Shown piece by piece: positions 45,802-56,132 of a stretch of DNA of 59,093 bases (its first letter is position 1; each line of letters opens with the position of its first letter). The stretch is taken from contig VDMD01000134.1 of the NCBI GenBank assembly GCA_007026445.1, forward strand, positions 1 through 59,093. The letters run 5' to 3'. A program made the position numbers and the translations under genes. Source of the DNA: Schizophyllum amplum. Lineage: Eukaryota > Basidiomycota > Agaricomycetes > Agaricales > Schizophyllaceae. The notes beneath the pieces are model-generated. The model did not search any database. It had not been told where the DNA came from and saw nothing but the letters and a program-made list of their open reading frames with translations.

Positions 45802-48107
45802 ATGCCCCCACCTAATGCTGGTGATGCGTGGTTAGCGGGACGTCATTTCGGGATCGTCATAGATGCTGGCTCGTCGGGCTCGCGACTCTTGATATACAGT
45901 TGGAAGGACCCCCAGGCGGTCATTTTAGAAGCGGGGGAGAACATCCCCCCCATGCTTCCAAAGGTCGAGAAGGGCTCCCAGAGCGGCGAGGACTGGGTAA
46001 CCAAAGCTGAACCTGGTGCGTTCGCTATACCTCTTGGTGCCCGATCGGAACTCACAGGACACTTCCTACAGGTCTTTCATCCTTCGCAGAAAACGTAGAC
46101 GGTATTCCCGCCTACCTGAGACCTCTGCTAGATCACGCAAGAAACAACATACCTCCGTCCCTTCATCATGAAACGCCCTTATTCCTCCTTGCTACCGCAG
46201 GTATGCGCCTGCTCACGCCTACGCAGCAAGCGGAGGTACTGCAGGAGACCTGCCGCTTTCTAGCGCTTCACTCGAATTTCAAGATAGACGGTCCTTCTGC
46301 CTCCGGACCCTGTGGCTCGAGCGTGCGCATCATCACCGGCGAGGAAGAGGGACTGTTCGGATGGATCGCGGTTAACTACCTCATGGACGGCTTCATAGGC
46401 TCAAGTGACATACGCACGACATACGGCTTTCTAGACATGGGCGGCGCTTCTACTCAGATAGCCTTTGAGCCGGGCGAAGACCACGCCTCCGAGGACGATA
46501 CTAGCCTCGTCGAGGTTCGCCTACGACTCTTAACTGGGGAAGAGATCCGACACAAAGTCTTCGTCACGACGTGGTTAGGCTATGGCACGAACCAGGCGCG
46601 AGAGCGCTATGTTGGTCAGACAATTCGCGACTACGAGCGCACCCTCGAGGGTGGCGAACCCGACCCCAGCGAGGATATTATTCCCGACCCATGTCTCCCG
46701 AAGGACCTCATCGTCTCAGAACACCCCGTTCACTCCGGAGACGTGCCGTCACACGCGCAGAAGACGCACAAACTCCGCGGGACGGGCTCGTTCGAACAAT
46801 GCATGCGCCAGAGCTCTACGTTGCTGAACAAGGACGCGCCCTGCTCAACCTCGCCATGTCCCATGAATGGCGTGCACGTTCCACCAATAGATTTCTCAGT
46901 CTCGCACTTTATCGGAGTCTCAGAATACTGGTATTCCTCGGACCATGTCTTTGGTCTCGGTGGCGCCTACGACTTCGTGCAGTACGAGCGCGCAGCATCC
47001 GACTTCTGCGCTCGTGATTGGCAGGGCATCGTCGACGATCACGTCAAGTCTCGTCAGCAAAATCGACCCGCGGGCGATGGGGAGGTCATGGAGAACGGCG
47101 AGGTGGTCGCCGTCGGGAAATGGGGAGAGAACGTGGAGATATCGCGCTTGGAGATGCAGTGCTTCAAGGCGGCGTGGATAGTCAATGTTCTGCATGATGG
47201 TCTTGGTATGCCACGCATTGTTGACCCAGATGGCAACAAGACGACGGAGGGCAAGAAGGTGGAGGCGCAGGCGGCCATCAAGGGACTCGGGCGTCCGACC
47301 TTCCAGTCTGTGGACACCGTCGGCGACATTGCCATCAGCTGGACGCTAGGGAAGATGGTCTTGGAGGCGAGCAAGGAAGTGCCCCTCAAGACAGTGACGG
47401 ACCGCCCGTTACAGGACCCCATTGACGATATTCCAATCACCGCGGACTCACCCATTCAACCCATACGACCGCCATTCTTCGACCTCGACGCCATTGAAGA
47501 TAGCATAACGCCCCATCTACCATCGTCCCTACAGCGCTCCTCCCTCGGCTTCTCTCCTGTCCTATTCCTGTTCTGCATTCTCCTTGTCGCCTCCTTCTCC
47601 GTCGTCGTCTACCCATTGCGGCATAGGTTACGGTCGCTCATGCGCTACCTACGCAAGCGTAACTCATACCGCTTGATGGAGGAAGGTCGCACGACATGGC
47701 CATCCACGCCCTCCTCGCCACTGCCCAAGAAGTGGCTCCGCCGGGTGTTACCTGCGCCCATCTCGACAGCACGCAATGGCACGCCTGGCCTGAACTCCCC
47801 CATCAGCATGGCGCCCCGGATATCACCCATACGGTCGTACTCTCTGCCCAGCGACACATTTGCGGCCGCCACCAGCGCTCATTCTCGTTCGTCCATCTCG
47901 CGCTCACCGTCGCCGTCACCCGCTCTTTTCGAGTCACGCGAGAGCGACGGCCCGCTAGAGGGGCTCGCGCCGTCATCTCTGTCGACACGCAGTTTGGCGT
48001 CCCGCAATGGCTCGCAACTCAGCTTACACAGTGCTGCGCGGGCATCCGGGGGTCTTTCCCGGGTGAACAGCAGCGCTCATCTGCCGGGGCTCGCAAGGGA
48101 GGATTAA
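45802..48107 (+). CDS. YND1: Golgi apyrase of the GDA1/CD39 family (Ynd1-like)
   Basis: This enzyme hydrolyses nucleoside di- and triphosphates in the Golgi lumen, removing the nucleotide product of glycosylation so that nucleotide-sugar import continues. It has two exons, 45802-46015 and 46072-48107 (749 residues). The apyrase conserved regions are visible: ACR1 VIDAGSSGSRLLIYSW, ACR2 PLFLLATAGMRLL, ACR3 RIITGEEEGLFGWIAVNYLM, ACR4 TTYGFLDMGGASTQIAFEP and ACR5 near ISWTLGKMVLEAS. A single transmembrane helix (FLFCILLVASFSVVVYPL, about 47565-47620) follows the catalytic domain, with a Ser/Pro-rich cytosolic tail of about 160 residues. This C-terminal anchor is the Ynd1 arrangement rather than the N-terminal anchor of Gda1. 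It may act together with glycosyltransferases such as the GT25 enzyme in this window. Confidence 0.93.
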
Positions 48108-49413
48108 CGAGCGCGGGAGATCAGATTCCATCCAGACGCCGTCTGGCGAACGAGCTTCGATTATCGCAAAGAGAGACGGCTTTGGTCGGGCGATTTAGAC
48201 CGCTGCCCGGCTTGGGCGCCTACGCACCGACGGCTATCTGCATGGGCAGTTCTCCGTCGCGAGTCAGCACTGTTCATGCGGCTTGCGCGCTGCAATTTAA
48301 GCGCGCCGCTTTGGTATGTCCGTGTGCTTCTCGATCCCTGTTTCGAAAGCTGACCTACGTGAAGTGCTAGGTGTTGGCTATCTCTCTTAGGCCTGGGGCA
48401 GGCCGCGTAGCCTGTTGAGGACGTTACGGGCAGGGGCGGTAACTTATCGCGTTAATGAACTTTGGACAACCACGGACTAATGACTCTGCACGCTTACGAT
48501 GATCTGGACTAGCTCTGCAATGCATCATGTACTGCCTGGACACCCCTACATTCACCGCCTGGGACCGAATCGGCAGACAGCGGATCTCTTTGCGTGCCTT
48601 TGACGCTGGCCATCTCTCACCGCCCGCCTGATTGGCGCCGGTACACGAGGAGGGATGCAGTCGCGCATATGTACGGCGCGCCTCGAGTCCTCCCAGCGTC
48701 GGCGCTTACAGGGCTATCTGCTATCTGATGACAATCAGGGCGCGGTGGCACAGCGCTGTGCGCGTCTACCTTAACTGCGGATGCGCGAAGTTCAACATGA
48801 GATCTTGAGACGACGTTGTCCCTGGTGGCAGAGCGCTTCGAACACGCCTCGGAGGCGTGTTGCTGATACGTCGGGCGCGAGCATTACGCGCGATCTTATA
48901 CACGGTGCTGACGCCTGGATGACGAGAATGCGTCACATACGAGAAGCACGTCCCATTCTCGCGGTGTTCTTCCGGCCAAAAGGTCTGCATGTCGTCGACT
49001 TGAAGAAAGAAGCGCTCGCAGCGTAATTGAAGACCGGCCCGTATAGAATGTAGGACTTTATCAAAGTTGATCATTAGACATGGTATACGATGCAAAGGAC
49101 AAGCTATACAACGGTGGTAGATGGCATGAGGGGCATGTACACATGGATGAGTGCAGAAGAGGGAGTGCGGGACAGCTGACTGGGATAATTTACAGGTCTG
49201 TGCAAAACGGGAAGAGCAAGATACAAGATAGTACACGTTAGTAAGTACAGGATTAGCCAGGTCGTCTGGCGCCTGGCGTGCTTTTGCGATATCGTCTAAG
49301 GGAGGGAGGAGACAAGAGAGGAAACTGAGGCGTTGAATGAGGGATAGACCCATACCATCGGACGCCACTAATCGTCAACACCCTCCCCACCCTAGACCAC
49401 TCCGCCTTCAGTC
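48108..49413. other. Convergent intergenic region
   Basis: This 1.3-kb stretch lies between the YND1 stop and the stop of the minus-strand disordered-protein gene. A 200-codon minus-strand frame (49368-48766) has no ATG at its 5' end and reads like low-complexity 3' untranslated sequence. No tRNA is present. Confidence 0.45.
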
Positions 49414-50850
49414 TCAGGAACTAGCCTGGGAGCCGCCGCTCGTCGAGTGTCTGCGCAGCAGTCGCCTCGTAAGCTTACGGGCGGTAGTGGTCGACCCCTT
49501 CGCCGACTCCTTGGTGGAATCGCTTGAGCGCGAGGGGAACTTGGGAGTCATGCTCAATAGCCGTTGGAAGAACGACCTCTTGAGGCTCTTCAGGGTACGT
49601 GGTGACGTGGGCGAACGTGTCGTGCTTGCTGCCGTATATATCGTCGTTGATGCGTCCGGGTTCTGTGCGCGCCAGGTCAGCGTGGTACCCCCGCGATTAG
49701 ACGAGGCACTTACAATGACATGCACCTTCTGACCCGCATTCGGTATCACGTAGTAGGTGCTACCGGAATGTTCGCTGGCGGTCTCCGAGGAGTGAGAGGG
49801 CGAATGGGGCGGACGACGTGGGTTCCCCCCATTGAGCGGTACAGAAGAGGATCGCTGGTGTTTGGTGCGTTTCTGCGCGTTCCCTTCCCGCTTTCTGGAG
49901 TCCTTTGAGCGCCTGCCCTGCTCCGATGATCGCGCGGAGACGGGAGGATACGATGCCGGCATACCGTATTCTGGCGGAGAATGGCTAACTATGGTCCCAT
50001 GAGGGCTGATGGTCGGGGGTTGGGTATATATCGCCGGAGGCGAGTAATGTGCTTGCGAGTGGTGTCCCGGAGCGTATACAATAGCTGGTGGGGGATGCGG
50101 TGGACGTTGATGGCGGGTGGATGACACAACGCGGACCGAAGACGGATGCCAGGGTGAGGACACGATAGAAAGCGGCGTGCTAGGCACTACGGAGCGATGG
50201 CCATGTGACAGAGGCCTGGACGCGGGGATGGGCATAGGGGGCGTGGGGGGCGGCAGGATGGTCCGTGAAGACGTGCTTCCTGCGTGTCCGCTACTGCGTG
50301 TAGCGGCTCTGAGCTCCTTCTCCTGGGGTAGGGACTTGGAGCGCGACTGCTTCACTAGTGACAGCATGCTTTCACCCTCGTGAGGTGTCCGCGAGCCCTC
50401 CTTCTCCTTGGCGGACTTGTCACTACGCCTGCGGTGACGCGAACGCGAGGGTGAGTGCTCCTTGCCCTTCGAGGCTGCGGTGAAAGCGTCCGGCAACGAG
50501 GGTCGTGAGTGATGACTGGGGGTGTAGGGTAATGTCCTTGACCGCTCCATGGAGTCAACGCGCTCGTGGTGGCGCCTCGAGTGACGCTTCATGGGGGTGT
50601 GCGACGACTGCGGGATGGGTTGGTCCGGTCTGCCATCGTTGTATCGGAGGAGCATCTTGGGCGGGACAGACCGGGAGCTTCCTGCATCGGAGGGCGGGCG
50701 AGACGGGAGGAGAGCATCGTCGATACGCGTGGGGCATTCGGAGGGTGCGCGTAGCGACTCGACCTCAAGCCGGTGCAGCCACGCCGCAGTCCGCGAGCGG
50801 GAGTTGTGGTACTCCTCGATAGCCTCCGGCGACGGATCGTATTCTGTCAT
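49414..50850 (-). CDS. Intrinsically disordered basic protein, function unknown
   Basis: The ATG at 50850 starts MTEYDPSPEAIEEYHNSRSR. A long region rich in Ser, Pro, Arg and His follows, with many SRSR, RHRRRSDK and poly-Pro pieces and no folded domain. Near the C-terminus comes a more ordered stretch, STYYVIPNAGQKVHVI, spliced across a probable 54-nt GTAAGT...CACAG intron (near 49712) to NPDASTTIYTAASTTRSPTS, then LKSLKRSFFQRLLSM and a basic end TARKLTRRLLRRHS. The intron length is a multiple of three, so retention would add 18 residues without a stop. I recognise a similar YYVIP...GQKV...FFQR layout from other Agaricomycete hypothetical proteins but no known function. Confidence 0.7.
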   Translation of the reverse strand: MTEYDPSPEAIEEYHNSRSRTAAWLHRLEVESLRAPSECPTRIDDALLPSRPPSDAGSSRSVPPKMLLRYNDGRPDQPIPQSSHTPMKRHSRRHHERVDSMERSRTLPYTPSHHSRPSLPDAFTAASKGKEHSPSRSRHRRRSDKSAKEKEGSRTPHEGESMLSLVKQSRSKSLPQEKELRAATRSSGHAGSTSSRTILPPPTPPMPIPASRPLSHGHRSVVPSTPLSIVSSPWHPSSVRVVSSTRHQRPPHPPPAIVYAPGHHSQAHYSPPAIYTQPPTISPHGTIVSHSPPEYGMPASYPPVSARSSEQGRRSKDSRKREGNAQKRTKHQRSSSVPLNGGNPRRPPHSPSHSSETASEHSGSTYYVIPNAGQKVHVIVSASSNRGGTTLTWRAQNPDASTTIYTAASTTRSPTSPRTLKSLKRSFFQRLLSMTPKFPSRSSDSTKESAKGSTTTARKLTRRLLRRHSTSGGSQASS

Positions 50851-51758
50851 AAAGGCGCGTAATGAAGGGGTAAAGGGGACAAAGATGGGGTGCTGGACGC
50901 GCGCTTTCGGAAGTCAGTGGAAGGAGATGGAGGCGAAGGGCAGGTAGTAAATTCGGCTGCGGCGGGGCTGAATCTCAGTGGAGACGGACCATGGGTACGT
51001 GTAGGTGGAGGCGATCTGCCTCGATCCGCCTCAGGTTTTATCAGCAGGCAAGGCCCTGCAAGGCCCGGGTTGGATAAGTTAGATCACCGCGTGTTCTCCG
51101 CGAGGCAATCCGTCTCGCCGAACACGAAGGTCTACGTCGCCGGGGTCATAAGTGAAAGAAGCTGCCTATACGGGGCAGCGCAAAGACTACGAATCCCCGC
51201 AAAGACCTTTGCATTCGGGGACAGCCATGCGACGGCACGGAGGCGCACCGATCTATGTCGGGCGCTGTGTTCCATTGTCCGTAGTGCGGCTCCAGACCAT
51301 CTATCCGTCGGCCGATGGGGTAGGCACCAGTGCGGCAGCGGGGGGCCGCCAGAAACGTACGTCCCGCCCACCTTGCGCGCCCCGCCGTGTCGCGTTGTCA
51401 GGAAAAGACAAGTCGTGTTGAACGGGCCGCGCCGCTTTTGCTTCCACGGCCTGATCCCATCACGACAAGTTGAACAATGGCCAGGCCGCCTGCAGCTGCC
51501 AATTGGTGTCATCCGAGGACCTAGGACCGCTTTACGTATGCAAGTCTCCGGAGACAAGTGCTGAAAGACTTCCGTCATATCCACAACATATCGCGCCCCC
51601 GAACGTCCGGACAACATGAACAGCAAATGAAAGCAGGTCCACTAGATACATAATATACAAGAAGCTGAGCGATGATGAGAGCGATAGAGCGACCACATCG
51701 AGAGCAGTATATACATACAACCTAAATCTTCCTCCTAAATAGTATGTCTTAGAGCGTT
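50851..51758. other. Upstream region of the disordered-protein gene
   Basis: This is a 0.9-kb gap between two minus-strand genes. It contains the promoter and leader of the gene at 50850 and the 3' side of the transcription factor. No gene is supported. Confidence 0.45.
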
Positions 51759-54700
51759 CTACGCCGATTGCTGGGCAGACCCGTCGAACGCGGCGTGTAT
51801 CTTGCTGGACAAGTCATGGTGCCCTGGCGTCCCATGCATGTTGCCCCCGCGCGAGGGTGTATTGTGTCCTGAGTGCGCGGGCGTCAATCCCAGGCGAGGC
51901 GTGATCAACCCGCTGCCACCGGGCCCAAACACGAAGCCGCCGCTCATAACGTCCGAGGAATTGTAGCCTGTTCAGAAGAAGGTCAGTGAACTCCACAAGC
52001 GCCCGTAGAATCGACATACCTGGCACGAGAACACTATCCCAGAAGCCGTTCAAGATACTGTCGAGGTTCAAGCCGTTCGTCTCCGCGGTCTCATCCGCTG
52101 GTCCCGGTCCCATGGTGGGAGGGAAGGTCGAAATATCGGCCGCGACGGGGCCCATCTCTCCGTCGAACTGGAACTCGTTCAGTAGGAACGGCTCGCTGCC
52201 ATTGACGTGCGTCCCATTATGTGAGAGAGTGGGGCCGTTGTTGAGATGGTCTGTCTGCGACGCGGAGGACGTATCCATTCCAGTCGTAGACGATTGTGGG
52301 TCCAACTTCGCCGAGATGAGAGCATGCAAGAAACCGGCATATAATGCAGGCGTATGCAATGGATGTGCCGCCGCATTGTTGAGAACGTCCGCGACATCCT
52401 TCACAAGTTGCAGCGTGCGTTGCTCCATCTCGAGGAATGCCTGGAACTCGGGACGTAGGAGCTGCATACATTGTCAGTAAGATTCTGACCGCAGCATGCC
52501 AAGTTTCTACCTTCAACAGCGTGAGGACCGCGTATGATATGAGAACACAGTGTGAATCAGGTGAGTGCCGGAGGAAGTCATTGGCCGCTAGCTCGTCCCG
52601 CACGATCAACGCACACGTCGTCGCAGCAGAGTGACATCGACCGAAGAAGTGTCCGACGTCGACCGCAGTGCGCTCCAAGGCATTTTGCAACCCGAAGGAG
52701 TTGAGAACGAGCACCGAGTAGTTGAAGTAGAAGTTCGCTATAGACTTGGTGTACTGCAGCCAGCGTGAGGACGGTCCTGGTAATTGAGGTCAGCCGTTCA
52801 GCCCTGCTATTGCCGCTCAGGGAATACCACAAACCTGGTGGCACCATTATCCATTGCTCTTTCCATGCCGTCAACTGCGCCTCAAAAGTCTTGATGACCA
52901 GCATGTAGTCGAGGTCGACTTGCAATCCCGACCGACTATCCGTGGCCGAATACAGGAAATCAAGACTCCTCGACATCAGCCGCTGTAGCTCCTTCAAACT
53001 CCATTCAGCACAAATCGCGCCATTGCCCGCCGCAACGCCCAAACTCACCGCATACCCCGCCAGCGCACCATCTCCCACATTCGCTATCGACGACCGGCAC
53101 CAGGACGTCACGTTCCGCACAATATTACTGCAGCAGAACGCAGCACATCAGTACAGCGCACGGCTTCCCCGCATTCATTCACGAAAAAGACACGCACTCC
53201 TCCTTGATTGAGTACGGCTTCCCCAGCTGTGCGCTGAAGCTGCGGTCGAGGCAGAAGCACATGATCCACGTTCGCTCGCGGTTGTGCACCTCGTAGTCAC
53301 GCGCGCGGCCCTCCTGCGTGTCCTCGCTATTGACCGCCGTCTTTCGATGCAGGTTGAGATCCGTGGCCATGCTGTCCGAAACCGTAAGATACGTTAGTGA
53401 CAGCCTGGCGCAGAGGAGGATAGAGCCAAGGAGGGTTGCGCGGCCGAAGGTGACGCGGGGGACAGTGGCACGGATAAGGGCAGACTGACCGTATGGCCAT
53501 GCCGAGCAGCAGCCAGGTCTTGTCCTGTTCATAGCGCTCGACGGCGCCGCTGCCCCAGAGGGACAGAAGCAGGTACGCCTGCACAATCTCCACCGACTTG
53601 TACCCCTGATCACAGGCGTATGAGTATCGTGCTGCGCTGACGCACGGCGGGGATCACAAGCATACCTTCGCGGGAACGCTGAAGGCGAGCTTATTCGCGA
53701 GTTCTGATAGCCTGGGGTGGAGCTCGGGATTGGGGTCATAGAACTTGGACGCGACGGCGCAGACTGTATTGTAATCAGTTGAAGGGCCCGCTCCTTAACG
53801 TGTTCGCTTACTTGTTGTGAGAAGAAAAGGCGATCGCGAGCATACCAGCGAAGGTGTATGGAATTCGGGATCGAGGACATGCGCGCACATCTGGAGGGCG
53901 TTAGCGTGGCGCTACGTTTCCTAAGAGCGAGGCCTCTCACATTCATTCGCTCGAAGAAACTAGGACAGAGGTTAACATAGTTCAGTGAACAGTGACTCAG
54001 GGCTCACATTTGGAACAGCGCGACAACTTCTTCGGTCCGAACGAAACTGAGCATCTCCGGTTGTATTTGACGCTCGATGTAAAGGCGGCGCAGAGGTAGG
54101 ATAGATATAGGACCGGGCTTGAAGTAGTTTGCGCTCGCTACACCGACCTGTCCCGACGCACTCATACTAGGCACGTTCTGCTGAGCGCGTCGATTCGCCA
54201 GGCTTGCTTCCGCAAGTAGACCGAGCGGGTTGAGCGAGTTGTCAGGTAGCGAGTGCAGTTTCGGGGACGGCGGTTGCGCATAAATGATCATGGTGGTGGT
54301 AGCCCTGCGAGTGGTGATGATAGTCGTCGCGTGGGTGCTCGTGGGGAGGGCTGTGCGAATCCGGCTGGTCACCGATTAGCGCCTGGGTGCTCGCTGTCTG
54401 TGTTGGCGAAGGAGACCGCGAAATCATGCCCGACGCGAGTGAGGGGTTGCCAATCGAGCGCAACACGTATCCAGTGTGCGCTCCATCTTGCGGAGCGAGC
54501 GAGTGAGAATTTCATGCTTCCTGAGGCTCGGTGAGAGAAAGCTGGGTGATGACGCAGAGGACGTACTTTGAGGATCGCTTTCCCGCGGTTGCTCTCTTCA
54601 AAGATGCATTCGTGGCCGCCTGTTTGACAGCGCTTGCATGGCGGACCATGTTCTGCACCCACGCATTTCATCTTGAGCCGGCGGCAAACCGTGCACGCGC

Positions 54701-55125
54701 GGGAACCGCGCGTGGCCTTGGTTTTGGGGCTCCGATCCGCTGGGGTCCGCTGTCGGTGAGCGCGCGGAGGAGGTGGAGACGGAGCTGGGCGAGTTGGTGA
54801 GTACGCGTGAAAGCCACTGTAAGCGGGTTTACGCACTTCAAAGACTCTGCGTCCGCGTCCTGGCGGGGTTTCTTTCGGATGTCCTGCATGGAGGAGGACG
54901 AGCCTGGACGTTTGCCGTTCATGTTGATGATGGGCCGTTCGCGTAGCCGTTGCTGTAGCCCCCGTCAAGCGTCGGGGAGGTGGACTCGGGGGAAGTGTAG
55001 CTTCTGGGGAGGCGCTGCGGTAGAGGGGCGGAGCTTCCAGGGTGGAATGCGGTTGGGTGGGCAGAGTACATGGCGAGCGCAGGATCAAGTGGGGAGGGGG
55101 GAGGATGCATCTCTCGAGACGACAT
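51759..55125 (-). CDS. Zn2Cys6 transcription factor with fungal_trans domain (PrtT-like)
   Basis: This is a binuclear zinc-cluster regulator. The ATG at 55125 begins MSSREMHPPPSPLDPALAMY. After short exons comes TPADRSPKTKATRGSRACTV and the zinc cluster CTVCRRLKMKC...GPPCKRCQTGGHEC (C-x2-C-x6-C-x8-C-x2-C-x6-C, about 54690-54600), followed by IFEESNRGKAILK and, after an intron, HEILTRSLRKMERTLDTVL, a coiled-coil linker for dimerisation. The middle homology region includes PGPISILPLRRLYIERQIQP (about 54100), MCFCLDRSFSAQLGKPYSIK (about 53210) and TSWCRSSIANVG. The C-terminus ends with a Gly/Pro-rich GLITPRLGLTPAHSG segment and a stop at 51759. About ten introns are spread over 3.4 kb. The layout resembles PrtT-type regulators of secreted proteases in ascomycetes; targets here are unknown. 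Confidence 0.85.
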
Positions 55126-56132
55126 CGTGGGCGGGTGAAGGGGCAGGAAGCGATCGGCTATTTCTCGTGCGCTGCCACTTGCATCAGGCGTCCGACTCGG
55201 GAAAAAAAGCTACCACTCACCGAGAATGATCCCAAGTAGACCTCAGCTGTACGTGGGAGATGCCGTGCAGCCTTGCAACCGTATTCGAAGCGGCGTCGCG
55301 CTATGCGTCAGGCTCGGTAGCGACAGCCGATGGTGAGATGGAGGGCGACGACGATAGTTGCTATTCCCGCCTTTCTCGTTAAGCGGCTCGAGAATGCAGA
55401 AAACGAGCCCGTTCACTTGCAGGACGCCGCTCCTGGGTCGCGCAATGGAGGAGTGTGAACAAGGTGCGAACTTCGAAGGCTCTCCCTCTAGAGCTTATTA
55501 CTAAGCGCCGTACGGCAACGCATTCATTGCAAATTTCCCCGCACGGAGGCAAGAGCAAATCTCGAGTTCAGCATTACACGAGCATGATACTTATCAGCTC
55601 TGAAGACCTTGCACTGGAAGGGCGCAGAGAGGAGGGCCCGCGAGGAAGATGCATTGTGAGAGATATGCAGGGATGTTTCAAGATGGGTCACCATTCGAAG
55701 TTCGCACCGATACTAGTAAATGGCCATCTTCCGAGTACCTTCGAACCACCTTTTCAGCTGCGCAGTGCCTCTTGGGCGGGGTCAGAGGTGTTATCGCATC
55801 TGGTCCAGAGGTCAGGTGGTACGGAAGAAGCCCACTCGGAATCTGCAGGGCTTTCGATGGAGATAATTGCTTTGCGCGAAGAATAATTATTCTCAACAGA
55901 TCGCAGACAAGGTATGCTGCTTTCGATAGCCTTCAGCTATTCACTTGGTAAGTTATGTAAGTGCGAGTTTGCATAAGTCGAACATAGACACGTGACTGTG
56001 CGATGGAGAAGAACAATGGCTGCCAAATAAGGCGACCTCGGGCCGCTTGGTTTGTTTGTCGTAAAGCGTGATCAACAAGCTTTCGGCGGCACAACGAGCG
56101 ACTTGAACCCGACCGTCTCGCCGCCACCCGCC
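55126..56132. other. Divergent promoter region between the zinc-cluster factor and CDC4
   Basis: This 1.0-kb stretch lies between two divergent start codons. Open frames at 55455-55886 on plus have no recognisable content. No TATA box or known site stands out. Confidence 0.45.

Noticed and set aside
46571..47455. Long frames in other phases within the YND1 coding region
   Set aside because: They are shadows of the apyrase gene, whose conserved regions fix the true frame.
48766..49368. 200-codon open frame on minus strand downstream of the disordered-protein gene
   Set aside because: It starts at a GTG, has no domain, and lies where the 3' untranslated region of the minus-strand gene is expected.
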